Shown here: piece after piece, positions 15,601-23,101 of the stretch
Position numbering within the stretch: the stretch's first letter is position 1
How the letters are laid out: every line of letters starts with the position of its first letter
The notes under the pieces: model-generated
Databases searched by the model: none
Told to the model about the DNA's origin: nothing
What the model saw: the letters and a program-made list of their open reading frames with translations, nothing else
Position numbers and translations under genes: made by a program
Origin: Streptomyces europaeiscabiei
Lineage (GTDB): Bacteria > Actinomycetota > Actinomycetes > Streptomycetales > Streptomycetaceae
NCBI RefSeq assembly: GCF_036346855.1
Contig: NZ_CP107842.1
Coordinates: 1-64,000, forward strand
Direction: 5' to 3'
DNA: 64,000 nt

Positions 15601-16481
15601 TCGAGCACCTCAAGGACAAGGGTCTCGGGGTCGGGTTCGCCTGCCGGGTGCTGGGGCTGTCGGAGTCGGCGTACTACGCGCGCAAGAAGCGGCCGAAGTC
15701 GGCCCGCCGACTGCGCGACGACCAGCTGATGCCGCTGATCGAACAGGTCCATGCCGAGTCCGGCGGCACCTATGGTGTCCGCCGGATCACCCGCGCGCTC
15801 AGGCGCAAGGGCGTTCTCGTGGCACGCTGCACCGTCGAGCGGCTGATGCGTGAGCTGGGCCTGGAGGGCGTGATCCGCGGGCAGCGTCGCCGCACCACGG
15901 TGCCGGAGCCGTCGGCACCCAGGCCGCCGGACCTGGTCGACCGCGACTTCACGGCCTCGCGGCCGGATCAGCTGTGGGTGGCGGACATGACGTATGTGCG
16001 CACCTGGTCCGGCTGGGCGTACGTGGCGTTCGTCCTGGACGTGTACTCGCGGATGATTGTCGGCTGGCAGGTCGCGAACCACATGCGGACCGAACTGCCT
16101 TTGGACGCACTGGAGATGGCGTTGTGGAGACGCCGGATCAAGAAGGACTCCGGCCTCATTCATCACAGCGACCGTGGGTCGCAATACGTGTCAATTCGGT
16201 ATACGGAGAGGCTGTCCGAGATCGGGGCTTCAGCCTCGGTCGGCTCGGTCGCGGACAGCTACGACAACGCGATGGCCGAGGCGCTGAACGGCACCTTCAA
16301 GGCCGAGCTGATCGAGATGCAAGGACCGTGGCGGGACGTCGACCAGGTCGAGCGGGCGATCTTCCAGTGGGTCACCTGGTACAACGAGGAACGGCTCCAC
16401 TCCGCCCTCGACTACGTACCGCCCGCCGAGTACGAACGCGAGTGGTGGCGGCAACGGGAAGCCACCCCGCAGTCCGCCTGA
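15597..16481 (+). CDS. IS3 transposase OrfB (DDE catalytic subunit)
   Basis: This is a 294-aa rve-type integrase-core transposase. The N-terminal HTH_21 region (SESAYYARKKRPKSARRLRD) is followed by the catalytic core with WVADMTYV (D130), HHSDRGSQY (D192) and NAMAEALNGTFKAELI (E228), giving DD(35)E spacing. All catalytic residues are present, so the element looks intact. It lies in frame minus one relative to OrfA. Confidence 0.92.
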   Translation: MIEHLKDKGLGVGFACRVLGLSESAYYARKKRPKSARRLRDDQLMPLIEQVHAESGGTYGVRRITRALRRKGVLVARCTVERLMRELGLEGVIRGQRRRTTVPEPSAPRPPDLVDRDFTASRPDQLWVADMTYVRTWSGWAYVAFVLDVYSRMIVGWQVANHMRTELPLDALEMALWRRRIKKDSGLIHHSDRGSQYVSIRYTERLSEIGASASVGSVADSYDNAMAEALNGTFKAELIEMQGPWRDVDQVERAIFQWVTWYNEERLHSALDYVPPAEYEREWWRQREATPQSA

Positions 16482-16505
16482 AGCAAGATCACCGGACTCT
16501 ACGAA

Positions 16506-16912
16506 ACTCGGGGCAGCTCATCCTCGCCCCCGCCAAGAAGGGGTGGCTCGCCCGGCTTCTGTTCGTCCGGTTCATCGCGGGGATGATCTACGCAGTGCCG
16601 ATCGCGGTCTTCGGTGCGCGAACCCAATCGAAGCTCATCGCACCAAGCGTCGCCGAAGCGTCTATTGAAGACGCACCGCCAAGCCGGGAGAGGCAAGAGG
16701 TGAAGCGTGGGGCGGAGGTCAGATCGCTGACCGCGCTATACGCCATGCTCGCCGCCACGATCGTGCTCTTGCTCGCTGCTGTCGTGAGCGTGGCCTACTT
16801 GGTTCTCGACCGCTCCATCTTCATGTCCCTGAGCGTGGCACTCTCGTCCGTTGCAGGTATGGCCTTCACCCTCCTGATATATCTGTACCGGCTACGGAGT
16901 GACCGCAACTGA
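16506..16912 (+). pseudogene. Membrane protein gene, 3-prime part (split by IS3 element)
   Basis: This is the continuation of the padR-linked membrane gene. After a short segment of IS junction sequence, the frame reads GQLILAPAKKGWLARLLFVR, then two membrane segments (TALYAMLAATIVLLLAAVVS and a second near the C-terminus ending RLRSDRN). It has no start of its own. Confidence 0.6.
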
Positions 16913-17031
16913 TCTGCGTCTCGTGTATCCAGCACACCAGATGGCCAGCCGACCGGGCGCCGAGAGTTGAACGATCATTGGCGCTTCCAGAGAGGCTACG
17001 TTCGGCTCGCGGGCGTCGTCCCACCTCGTGC

Positions 17032-17070
17032 GGAGACCTCCAGTCCTCATTGGCAGGGCTGGAGGTCTCC
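17032..17070. terminator. Hairpin terminator-like structure, 12-bp perfect stem
   Basis: GGAGACCTCCAG (17032-17043) pairs with CTGGAGGTCTCC (17059-17070). It lies 120 bp past the split membrane gene. The right arm also supplies GGAGG for the small gene starting at 17073, so the hairpin may mask that ribosome site. Confidence 0.55.
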
Positions 17071-17072
17071 GC

Positions 17073-17122
17073 GTGTGTACAACCAGATGTCCGAATGCGG
17101 GGATACGCCCTTTCGGCATCAG
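17073..17122 (+). pseudogene. Small ORF interrupted by cassette 1, left part
   Basis: GTG 17073 sits 7 nt after GGAGG. The frame reads VCTTRCPNAGIRPFG and then meets cassette DNA at TTATCT (17123). Joining base 17122 to 18730 gives GGC ATC AGC GGA TAC and continues in frame to TGA 18880, for about 68 residues. This reconstitution supports a clean insertion at this point. The gene product is unknown. Confidence 0.55.
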
Positions 17123-17296
17123 TTATCTAGGGGGTGAAGGCACTTCACGTGGGTCAGAACGCGTGATCCGGTGTCAGGCAAGTGAGGCAAGTGGAGCTTT
17201 GTCATGACCCAGGAAGGCGTTTCGGCCGAAACGTTTTCGGGTTGCCCGTTCGGAGTGCGGCGACGCGTCTGCGAAGTGGTTCGGCCGAACCACTTC
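17123..17296 (+). repeat. Cassette left end L1
   Basis: TTATCTAG (17123) is followed inward by TGTCAGGCAAGTGAGGCAAG (17172-17191), which is two TGCCTnAC boxes on the other strand. Two perfect palindromes follow: CGTTTCGGCCGAAACG (17218-17233) and a 24-bp one centred on GTGGTTCGGCCGAACCAC (17273-17296). L2 at 47703 and L3 at 55271 share this order. Confidence 0.65.
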
Positions 17297-17423
17297 CTTG
17301 CGGGACTGCCGCAGGGCGTCGGCGTGCCGTCCCCTGGAGGTTGGCGGCCCTTCTGTAATCCTGACGACGCTGAGGCGTCTCTCATTGCGCTGTGCGTCAG
17401 CCTCGCTCACCTATTATTCATGC

Positions 17424-18473
17424 ATGTCCGCTAACTCGTACCAGACGGCTGGCCGTAATAGAGGCGGCGGCACGCGCGCCATGGTGCGCCCGGGCTCTAC
17501 CGGTTCGTTGGCTGGAGAATTCTTTGCGGAACGTGAGATCAACTCGCAGATTGGACTGAATGACACGCAAGAAAGCCTGTGGGAATGGCTCAGGGAAGGA
17601 GCAGAAAGTAGTCACTCGGCGGGCTGCCCCGTGCTGCCTCACTCGTCGGCTGAGAATATCTTCTACAGGGGGCAGTCCAATGCTGATCACGGTCTCTCCT
17701 CTAGCCTCTTCCGAGTCCTTAGTGCCTCAGTGTCAAGAGTCACCGAATACAGGATGGCCAAAGTAGAGGAACACATACTGAAAGTCATGAGAGGACAAGG
17801 GCTTGGACGGCTGATGACGGACGGACAACTCTTGGGCCTCTTGCAGCATCATGGTATCCCGACCCGGCTCATCGACGTGTCGAAGTCCCCGCTGGAAGCC
17901 CTGTTCTTCGCCGTGGATCAGGACCATGATCTGGACGGCCGACTGTTTGTGATCCAGCTCCACCCAAGCGACGGCGGTGAGACAGACACCATCGACCTTA
18001 CCGACCAACACCAGTTGGAATGGGCAGACGCTGCACGCGGCGAGCAGTACGCCAAATCGAGCTGGACGGGCCGAGTGGCAGTCATTGATCCACAGGACCT
18101 CGACCCTCGAATGCGCGCCCAGCAGGGATGTTTTCTCGTAGGCGGCCTCATCGCCAGCTACTCCCGGCGGCAGATGCAGTTTCGTGGCCATGTATTGGCA
18201 GCAGATGACCTGGCCGAGATCACGACTCTCAGTATCCGGTTTCCGCAACGCAACGCACCAGGGAAAGCATGGTCCGCTACGGCCTGGACGGTCCGCATTC
18301 CCGCGCGTTGGAAGCGCCCCCTAAGCGATCTACTCAGAAGCGAAAAGGACCCAATCACCAAGGACACCATGTATCCGCCCCTAGCTGAGGTGAAACGTTT
18401 GGCGATCAGCAAGGCGGACGAGTTGTCCAGGGCCACATGGGTGACCAGGAAGCGCCCGCGCGCGCCCTCGTGA
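17424..18473 (+). CDS. FRG-domain protein (putative defence effector)
   Basis: ATG 17424 is chosen; a TATTAT box lies just upstream and the message may be leaderless. The 349-aa protein has the FRG signature: IFYRGQSNADHGLSSSLFRV (residues 79-98), then LLQHHGIPTRLIDVSKSPLE (139-158) and ALFFAVDQD. FRG domains occur in phage-defence and stress-related proteins of unknown chemistry. No membrane segment is visible. It is the sole cargo of cassette 1 and lies close to toxin-antitoxin and AbiV-like genes, so a defence role is an inference from context. Confidence 0.82.
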   Translation: MSANSYQTAGRNRGGGTRAMVRPGSTGSLAGEFFAEREINSQIGLNDTQESLWEWLREGAESSHSAGCPVLPHSSAENIFYRGQSNADHGLSSSLFRVLSASVSRVTEYRMAKVEEHILKVMRGQGLGRLMTDGQLLGLLQHHGIPTRLIDVSKSPLEALFFAVDQDHDLDGRLFVIQLHPSDGGETDTIDLTDQHQLEWADAARGEQYAKSSWTGRVAVIDPQDLDPRMRAQQGCFLVGGLIASYSRRQMQFRGHVLAADDLAEITTLSIRFPQRNAPGKAWSATAWTVRIPARWKRPLSDLLRSEKDPITKDTMYPPLAEVKRLAISKADELSRATWVTRKRPRAPS

Positions 18474-18588
18474 CAAGCCAGCGTCACCGCTCGGCCGGGT
18501 GGGTTCACATTCCCGGCCGGGCGCTATATGCGCCTGGACGATGGCCGCCACGTCCTCGACCACGTCCCAGAGGCTTCTGTGTGGGTTG

Positions 18589-18729
18589 CGACCTTGGTTC
18601 AGCCGAACCAAGGTCGACGCTTGCCGTACGTGCCCAACGTGCCTGAACAACCCGCAGGTATCCGTTAGGCAAGTGCGCCTAGAGGCCACTTGCCTAACAT
18701 GCCTGACGCTCTTTCGGCACCCGATATAA
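18589..18729 (+). repeat. Cassette right end R1
   Basis: The segment contains a palindrome (CGACCTTGGTTC, AGCC, GAACCAAGGTCG at 18589-18616), GTACGTGCC, ACGTGCCTGAACAACCC, and an inverted repeat TTAGGCAAGTG / CACTTGCCTAA. It then has TGCCTGACGC and the terminus CACCCGATATAA (ends 18729). GTATCCGTTA (18658) is also mirrored by TAACGGATAC (18727). R2 and R3 align with it over about 100 nt. Confidence 0.65.
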
Positions 18730-18880
18730 CGGATACTGCCTGCTGTCCAGCGACAGCCCGCTCGTCGACACGTCCACCCCGCTGGACAGTGCCGAACATC
18801 TGCAGCTGCGCACCGCACTCGGCATCATCGCCGAGACCGTGACCGGGCACCTGCCCTCGGATGCATTCAAGGAGTTCTGA
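18730..18880 (+). pseudogene. Small ORF interrupted by cassette 1, right part
   Basis: The frame reads GYCLLSSDSPLVDTSTPLDS then AEHLQLRTALGIIAETVTGH and stops at 18880. It lacks a start and is the downstream half of the frame beginning at 17073. Confidence 0.5.
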
Positions 18881-18906
18881 CCTGCCCCTGTGCTGGTCGG
18901 TCGCCC

Positions 18907-19341
18907 TCAGCGGTCCCTGCGCTGGGCGTACCAGGTTGCCTGCGTGTGGGGCTTTGGCTCGTAGACGTACCATCCGGTCCACACCGGCAGGGGCGAGTCT
19001 GTGACAGGGAAGACGCCCCGATAGAAGTGCAACGGCTCCTGCTCCTCACCTTCGAACGCGAGTCTGAACGTGGCGACCACGACTTTCCCGCTCACGGAGA
19101 CACTCAGGGGCGGGTTCCCGCCACCCGTCAGGGTGGATCCGTCCAGCTCTAGACCTGTCAGCTGTCCCATTTCGACCCGAGCGGACGCTGTGAAGGAGGG
19201 CAACCATGGCAAGGGGTGCACGTCCGCGGTGCCGGTGAACCCTCCACTGGGGTCGGGAATGTCCAGACGCAGGTCGACCGTGACATTGTCCGACCGAAAC
19301 AGCGCCCACTGACCGTCAAAGACACCCATTCGTTTCCCCAA
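18907..19341 (-). CDS. Hypothetical protein (144 aa), beta-rich
   Basis: ATG 19341 (alternative ATG 19329) starts a 144-aa protein that is almost wholly beta-type (NVTVDLRLDIPDPSGGFTGT, SVSVSGKVVVATFRLAFEGE) with Trp/Tyr at the end (WTGWYVYEPKPHTQATWYAQ). No signal peptide or known motif. It lies between the right ends R1 and R2 and could be cargo of a second cassette whose left end was lost; that is speculative. Confidence 0.5.
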   Translation of the reverse strand: MGKRMGVFDGQWALFRSDNVTVDLRLDIPDPSGGFTGTADVHPLPWLPSFTASARVEMGQLTGLELDGSTLTGGGNPPLSVSVSGKVVVATFRLAFEGEEQEPLHFYRGVFPVTDSPLPVWTGWYVYEPKPHTQATWYAQRRDR

Positions 19342-19611
19342 GGGTTAGTTCATCCAGTCACGCTGGTTTCCCCTGGCGGCCGCGTCCCGTAGCGGGATTG
19401 GCGCGCAGTTCCCCGGATCGGACGCAGAGCTGCCCTGCCCTGGAGCGCCGCGCCCGCATGCTGCCCGGGGGACGCGGGGATCGTGACCGCACAGGCTGCT
19501 GGTTCAGCGGCGATTCGACTGGCATGCAGCGGACGTAACCACCCGCCATCAACCCTCGTCGTTCATGATCAATATCACCGATACTGACTGTTCCGCTAAG
19601 GCCCGATTTGC

Positions 19612-19788
19612 GACCTTGTTTCGGTCGAAACAAGGTCACTCAACCTTGGTTCGCACGAACCGAGGTTGAGGGCAAACGCGTACGTCGCGAACACGCCGTA
19701 CATGCCTGAACAACCCACGAGTATCTGTAAGGCACGGGCGCTGCGGGCTACTTGCCAGAACATGCCTGACGCTCAATCCGCACCCTAG
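19612..19788 (+). repeat. Cassette right end R2 (split by IS701)
   Basis: It begins with palindrome GACCTTGTTTCG/CGAAACAAGGTC and a second, CTCAACCTTGGTTCG/CGAACCGAGGTTGAG (one mismatch). Then come CATGCCTGAACAACCC, GTATCTGTAAGGCACG and CATGCCTGACGC, ending CACCCTAG (19788). The IS701 element sits between this CTAG and the next CTAG at 22002, which is followed by ATAA; without it the end reads CACCCTAGATAA like the other termini. No matching left end was found upstream. Confidence 0.6.
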
Positions 19789-19852
19789 TACTCCAGCCGT
19801 AGATCGTTACGGTCGTGGCAGCGTGCGGCAGATACGCATTGCCAGGCCCGTC

Positions 19853-20530
19853 CTACTCGGGTGGGGCGGGCCTGCCCAGCCACGGCCTCAGGCCCCGCTG
19901 CGCGACCCGCAGCACCTCATCAGGCGGCAGTCCATCGGCTGATTCGATCACAACGAGTCCCCAGTTCTTCCGGCCGACGGTGTCGAGCGTCACCGCACGC
20001 TCGCGCAGCAGGTACTTCACCGCCGACGCAACGTCAGCCACTGGAGGGCTTACCTCGGAGCGGGCGAGCTTTTTGACATACCAGTCCAGCCACTGCTCCC
20101 CTTCTCTCCTGGCGGCTCGGGACAATGCGGCTTCGGCGTTCCCATCGAGAAAGACCATGACCCGGCAGAGAGGCGCGAGCACCTCTGTGAGGTCAGTCAT
20201 GAACGCATCGATCGTCTCTTCGCCGTGCCCCATGGCCAGCAGCGTCGGCACGAACGGCATCAGGGCGTCCGCGATCACCACGTCATCGCCGGTCGCCAGA
20301 ACCGAGTCAACGAACTCGGCAGTTGTTGCGATCAACGTCCCCAGGTCGACGGCGCCGGTCGCCTTGAACTCCCCAGCCACCGCGGCGAACTGCGGCCTGG
20401 TCAAGATCTCCTCCTCGCGGAAGTGGTCCACCCGCAGTCCCGCGTCGACCAGCCATCGGGACAGGCCGGCACAGAGCGTCGACTTGCCCACTCCGGGAGA
20501 TGCTCCCCACACGGTGATCAGAACAGTCAT
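19853..20530 (-). CDS. P-loop ATP-binding protein, IS701 passenger
   Basis: ATG 20530 begins a 225-aa protein with GASPGVGKST (Walker A, about residues 9-18). A hydrophobic strand ending in Asp (DDVVIADALMPF) and CRVMVFLDGNAEAALSRAAR in the lid region suggest a nucleoside/NMP-kinase-like or G-domain-like fold. Known relatives were not identified. It lies within the IS701 inverted repeats, 80 bp after the transposase and in the same direction, so it would move with the element. Its benefit, regulatory or metabolic, is unknown. Confidence 0.7.
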   Translation of the reverse strand: MTVLITVWGASPGVGKSTLCAGLSRWLVDAGLRVDHFREEEILTRPQFAAVAGEFKATGAVDLGTLIATTAEFVDSVLATGDDVVIADALMPFVPTLLAMGHGEETIDAFMTDLTEVLAPLCRVMVFLDGNAEAALSRAARREGEQWLDWYVKKLARSEVSPPVADVASAVKYLLRERAVTLDTVGRKNWGLVVIESADGLPPDEVLRVAQRGLRPWLGRPAPPE

Positions 20531-20610
20531 AGCTGCCGAGCCTAGGAACGGCAGTCATTCGCTGCCAAACACACCGCGTCTCCGCCCCTCCCTGAGACAG
20601 GTCCTGTCCT

Positions 20611-21954
20611 TCATGCCGGAACGGATCGGCGCCGGTAGTGGCTGGTCCGGGATCGGGCCTGATGGCGGCGGCGCCAGTCGGACCAGCTGAGCCGATGGGC
20701 GACGTCGGGGTCAGGCCGGACGACGAGCGTAATGAACAAGCGCTGGATCTCGTTGCAGGTGAGCTGTATGAGGCCGTCCGGTGTGGGGCTGCGGGCGTGT
20801 TCGTCCGCGCGGACGACGGCCAGGAAGGCATGCGCGAGCATGGCGAGGGTGACCCAGCGGGACCAGGATGCGTAGCGGCGGACCTGGTGCTCGTCCAGGG
20901 CGGTCAGGCCCTTTCCGGCCTGGAAGAACTCCTCGACTCGCCACCTGGACCCAGCGACTCGCACCAGCGTGGTCAGGGGAACCGGTTCGGGCGAGTAGCA
21001 GCGGTAGTAGGCGACTTCGCCGGTACTGCGGCTGCGGCGGATCAGGAGTTGGCGACTGCCAGGTCCGCCATCGGTGAGGTCAATAACCGCCCAGTCGTAG
21101 AAGCGGTGGCCCTTTGCCCCGGCCCCGGCGGACAGCTTCTGCCAGGCCCGCTTGGGCACCTTCTTGGCGAGGCTGTCCGCACGGAACTTCCTCGCGCCGG
21201 TGGTGACGCCGTGTGAGCACGCCACCGCGAGCACGTAGCTGATGCCGCGCACCTCCAGCGCGGTTCGCAGTTTCGGGTCGCCGCCGTAGACCTCGTCGCC
21301 CGCAACCCAGGTGGCACGGTGGCCGGCGTCCAGAAACCGAGTGACCATGCGGGCCGCGAGCTCCGGCTTGGTGGCGAAGCGCGTCTCTTCTCTCAGTCCC
21401 GTGGCGCGGCACCGGTCAGGATCCGAGGTCCAGGAGCGCGGAATGTAGAGTTCCCGGTCCACGGCCGCGTGCCCGCGCTGACCTGCGTAGACCATGTAGA
21501 CAGCGACCTGCGCGTTCTCGATCCGGCCAGCGGTGCCCGTGTATTGGCGCTGGACGCCGACCGTGCTGGTGCCCTTCTTCACGTCCCCGGTCTCGTCGAC
21601 CACCAGAACCGCTTGGTCGTCTGCCAGATGCTCCAGGACATAGCCGCGCAGGTCGTCGCGGACCTGGTCGGCGTCCCACTTGGCCCGCCCGAGCAAGTGC
21701 TGCATGCCGTCCGGGGTGGATTCCCCGGCCCACTCGGCAATGCTCCAGCAGTTCTTGCGCGGCAGATCCGAGAGCATTCCGAGCACCAACTGCCGGACCC
21801 GACGCCGCGGTTCGACCCGACCGAACCGACCTGCAATCTGGCTCATCAGGCCCTCGAACGCCTCCTGCCAGCGGGCAGGGTCTACGCTGTGACCTGCGGC
21901 CACCGCATGATCGTTTGTCTTCACACACCGATGATCAACGGTGGCCGTACCCAT
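20611..21954 (-). CDS. IS701 family transposase
   Basis: A start at ATG 21954 gives 447 aa. The DDE triad is visible as VLVVDETGDVKKG (D), WVAGDEVYGGD (D) and WRVEEFFQAGKG (E), with the IS4/IS701-style YREK-like region. The basic C-terminus (HQARSRTSHYRRRSVPA) is intact. Catalytic residues and both ends are present, so the element looks active. Confidence 0.92.
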   Translation of the reverse strand: MGTATVDHRCVKTNDHAVAAGHSVDPARWQEAFEGLMSQIAGRFGRVEPRRRVRQLVLGMLSDLPRKNCWSIAEWAGESTPDGMQHLLGRAKWDADQVRDDLRGYVLEHLADDQAVLVVDETGDVKKGTSTVGVQRQYTGTAGRIENAQVAVYMVYAGQRGHAAVDRELYIPRSWTSDPDRCRATGLREETRFATKPELAARMVTRFLDAGHRATWVAGDEVYGGDPKLRTALEVRGISYVLAVACSHGVTTGARKFRADSLAKKVPKRAWQKLSAGAGAKGHRFYDWAVIDLTDGGPGSRQLLIRRSRSTGEVAYYRCYSPEPVPLTTLVRVAGSRWRVEEFFQAGKGLTALDEHQVRRYASWSRWVTLAMLAHAFLAVVRADEHARSPTPDGLIQLTCNEIQRLFITLVVRPDPDVAHRLSWSDWRRRHQARSRTSHYRRRSVPA

Positions 21955-22018
21955 GTCCGCACCGACCCCCACGGACAAGATCACGATCTACGGCTGGAGT
22001 ACTAGATAACACCCACCC

Positions 22019-22228
22019 TCACTGGGTTTCAGCGCCGCGTTGCCATGCGCGGAGTGTGTGCCGGTGGCCGTCGTTCTCCTCGGTCACCTGGATGGTCACC
22101 GCCAGGTCGCTGCCGTAGATGCCGACCCACTGGCGGTACACCTGGAGCGGGGTTGTGTCCGTGCTCCACTCGCCGGTGACGGCGGGGCCGTCCTCGCGGA
22201 ATCGGAGGACGGCGCGATAGGTGGTCAT
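22019..22228 (-). CDS. Small hypothetical protein (69 aa), third gene of TA-like operon
   Basis: ATG 22228 overlaps the stop of the upstream toxin-like gene (ATGA), so it is coupled. The protein is beta-rich (YRAVLRFREDGPAVTGEWST, LAVTIQVTEENDGH). No motif was recognised. Such third genes sometimes modulate toxin-antitoxin pairs. Confidence 0.5.
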   Translation of the reverse strand: MTTYRAVLRFREDGPAVTGEWSTDTTPLQVYRQWVGIYGSDLAVTIQVTEENDGHRHTLRAWQRGAETQ

Positions 22229-22512
22229 GGTCCCGAGATGACGAAGATCAGTTCGACGGTGCCGGGGTCGCCGGCTTCGGCGGGGTCGTGGACTCGGTAC
22301 AGCACCGCGATCTGGTCGCCGGTGTCGGTGGTGGGGCTGGTGCTGATCTGCCGTAGCTCGGCGCCCTCGATGGGCTCGCGGCTCGATGCGGGATCGCGCG
22401 GGTCTGCGGCGAGCGTGACGAGGATGTCGTGGACGGCCTTGCGGCCGGCGGGGCTGAGGTGCGCGAACTCGTCGTACAGCCGCGGCGGTACGACGACGTG
22501 CCAGTTGGTCAC
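22225..22512 (-). CDS. RelE/ParE-like toxin-type protein
   Basis: The GTG start at 22512 overlaps the TGA of the DUF6247-like gene (GTGA). The 95-aa product has the compact layout of RelE-fold toxins: VVPPRLYDEFAHLSPAGRKA (helices), then strands LRQISTSPTTDTGDQIAVLY and VELIFVISGP. The typical C-terminal catalytic residues are not clearly seen. RelE toxins cleave mRNA at the ribosome. The pair is preceded by a DUF6247-type partner, which supports a TA system, but this rests on layout only. Confidence 0.6.
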   Translation of the reverse strand: MTNWHVVVPPRLYDEFAHLSPAGRKAVHDILVTLAADPRDPASSREPIEGAELRQISTSPTTDTGDQIAVLYRVHDPAEAGDPGTVELIFVISGP

Positions 22513-22841
22513 GCGATGTCGTCCAGCCGGTCGAGGTGGGCCCACAGCTCGGCGACGGGCCGGGCGTCGGCGGTGTTGTCGAGGGAGGCCGTGATGGCGG
22601 CCGTCACCTCGGGGCGGGTCGCGAACGCGACCGTGCGGCGGTACTTCGCGACGACCTCGGCCTGAGTCGGCGAGCCGAACTTGGCCGCGTCGAACTCCGC
22701 GTTGAACGCCACCAGCGCGGTCGGGCTGATCACGGCGAGCGCGGCGCGCAGCTCTGCGGGCGTCTGGGGCCCTTCGTGGGCTTCCAGCCGGTGCGGGTCG
22801 GCGTACGGCCGGGGTCCCGGCTCGTGCGGTAGTGCGCTCAT
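22509..22841 (-). CDS. DUF6247-like antitoxin-type protein
   Basis: The ATG at 22841 starts a 110-aa protein with AELRAALAVISPTALVAFNA followed by a helical segment ending PVAELWAHLDRLDDIA, the pattern of DUF6247 proteins in Streptomyces, often next to RelE-like genes. It is the first gene of a three-gene minus-strand set; it overlaps the toxin-type gene by 4 nt. Confidence 0.6.
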   Translation of the reverse strand: MSALPHEPGPRPYADPHRLEAHEGPQTPAELRAALAVISPTALVAFNAEFDAAKFGSPTQAEVVAKYRRTVAFATRPEVTAAITASLDNTADARPVAELWAHLDRLDDIA

Positions 22842-23101
22842 GCTCGGCCTCCTGGTGGTGATGCGCGTCCTACGGTACGCGCTCGACGGCACCGCCGTGG
22901 AGGCGTCGAGGGACGTCGGCGCTCTCCTCGGCGGCTCCGTCCTGGCAGGGTCGACCGGTGCCACGTGGCTGCGCGCAGGGGCCGTGCCGCAGCCGAACCG
23001 GAGAGCCAAGGTGACAAGGAACCAAGGAGGCAAGAACCCAACCGGGGTGCCGGCTCCGGCCGGGCTGTGGCTTCTGATCATCACCGGACAAAGGGGGTGC
23101 T

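Larger units (their letters stand above)
15236..16505 (+). mobile_element. IS3 family insertion sequence
   Basis: Two overlapping frames encode an IS3-type OrfA and DDE OrfB. Imperfect terminal inverted repeats TGGAGTCC (15236) and GGACTCTA (ends about 16505) bracket them, with further partial matching inward. No clean 3-4 bp target duplication could be assigned, so the exact ends are uncertain by a few bases. It interrupts the membrane gene next to padR. Confidence 0.8.
17123..18729 (+). mobile_element. Cargo cassette 1 (FRG-domain gene) with left and right termini
   Basis: The unit starts TTATCTAGGGG and ends CACCCGATATAA, with left-type and right-type subterminal sequences shared with other loci in the window. 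It is 1607 bp and carries one gene, and no transposase or recombinase is inside. Removing it restores an open frame (17073 to 18880). The cargo gene and spacer look lower in GC than neighbours. Confidence 0.6.
19789..22001 (-). mobile_element. IS701 family element carrying a passenger gene
   Basis: The inverted repeats TACTCCAGCCGTAGATCGT at both ends are perfect for 19 bp and flanked by direct CTAG (19785-19788 and 22002-22005), the expected 4-bp target of IS701. The 2.2-kb element holds a DDE transposase and, downstream of it, an ATP-binding protein gene. Typical IS701 elements carry only the transposase, so this is a passenger-bearing version. Confidence 0.85.

Noticed and set aside
15236..16505. 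Target duplication of the IS3 element
   Set aside because: Several alignments of flanks are possible but no 3-5 bp duplication is convincing; left as unknown.
17123..18729. Cassette 1 as a normal DDE insertion sequence
   Set aside because: Its only gene is FRG-type, with no transposase, and the ends are long with distinct internal arrays on each side.
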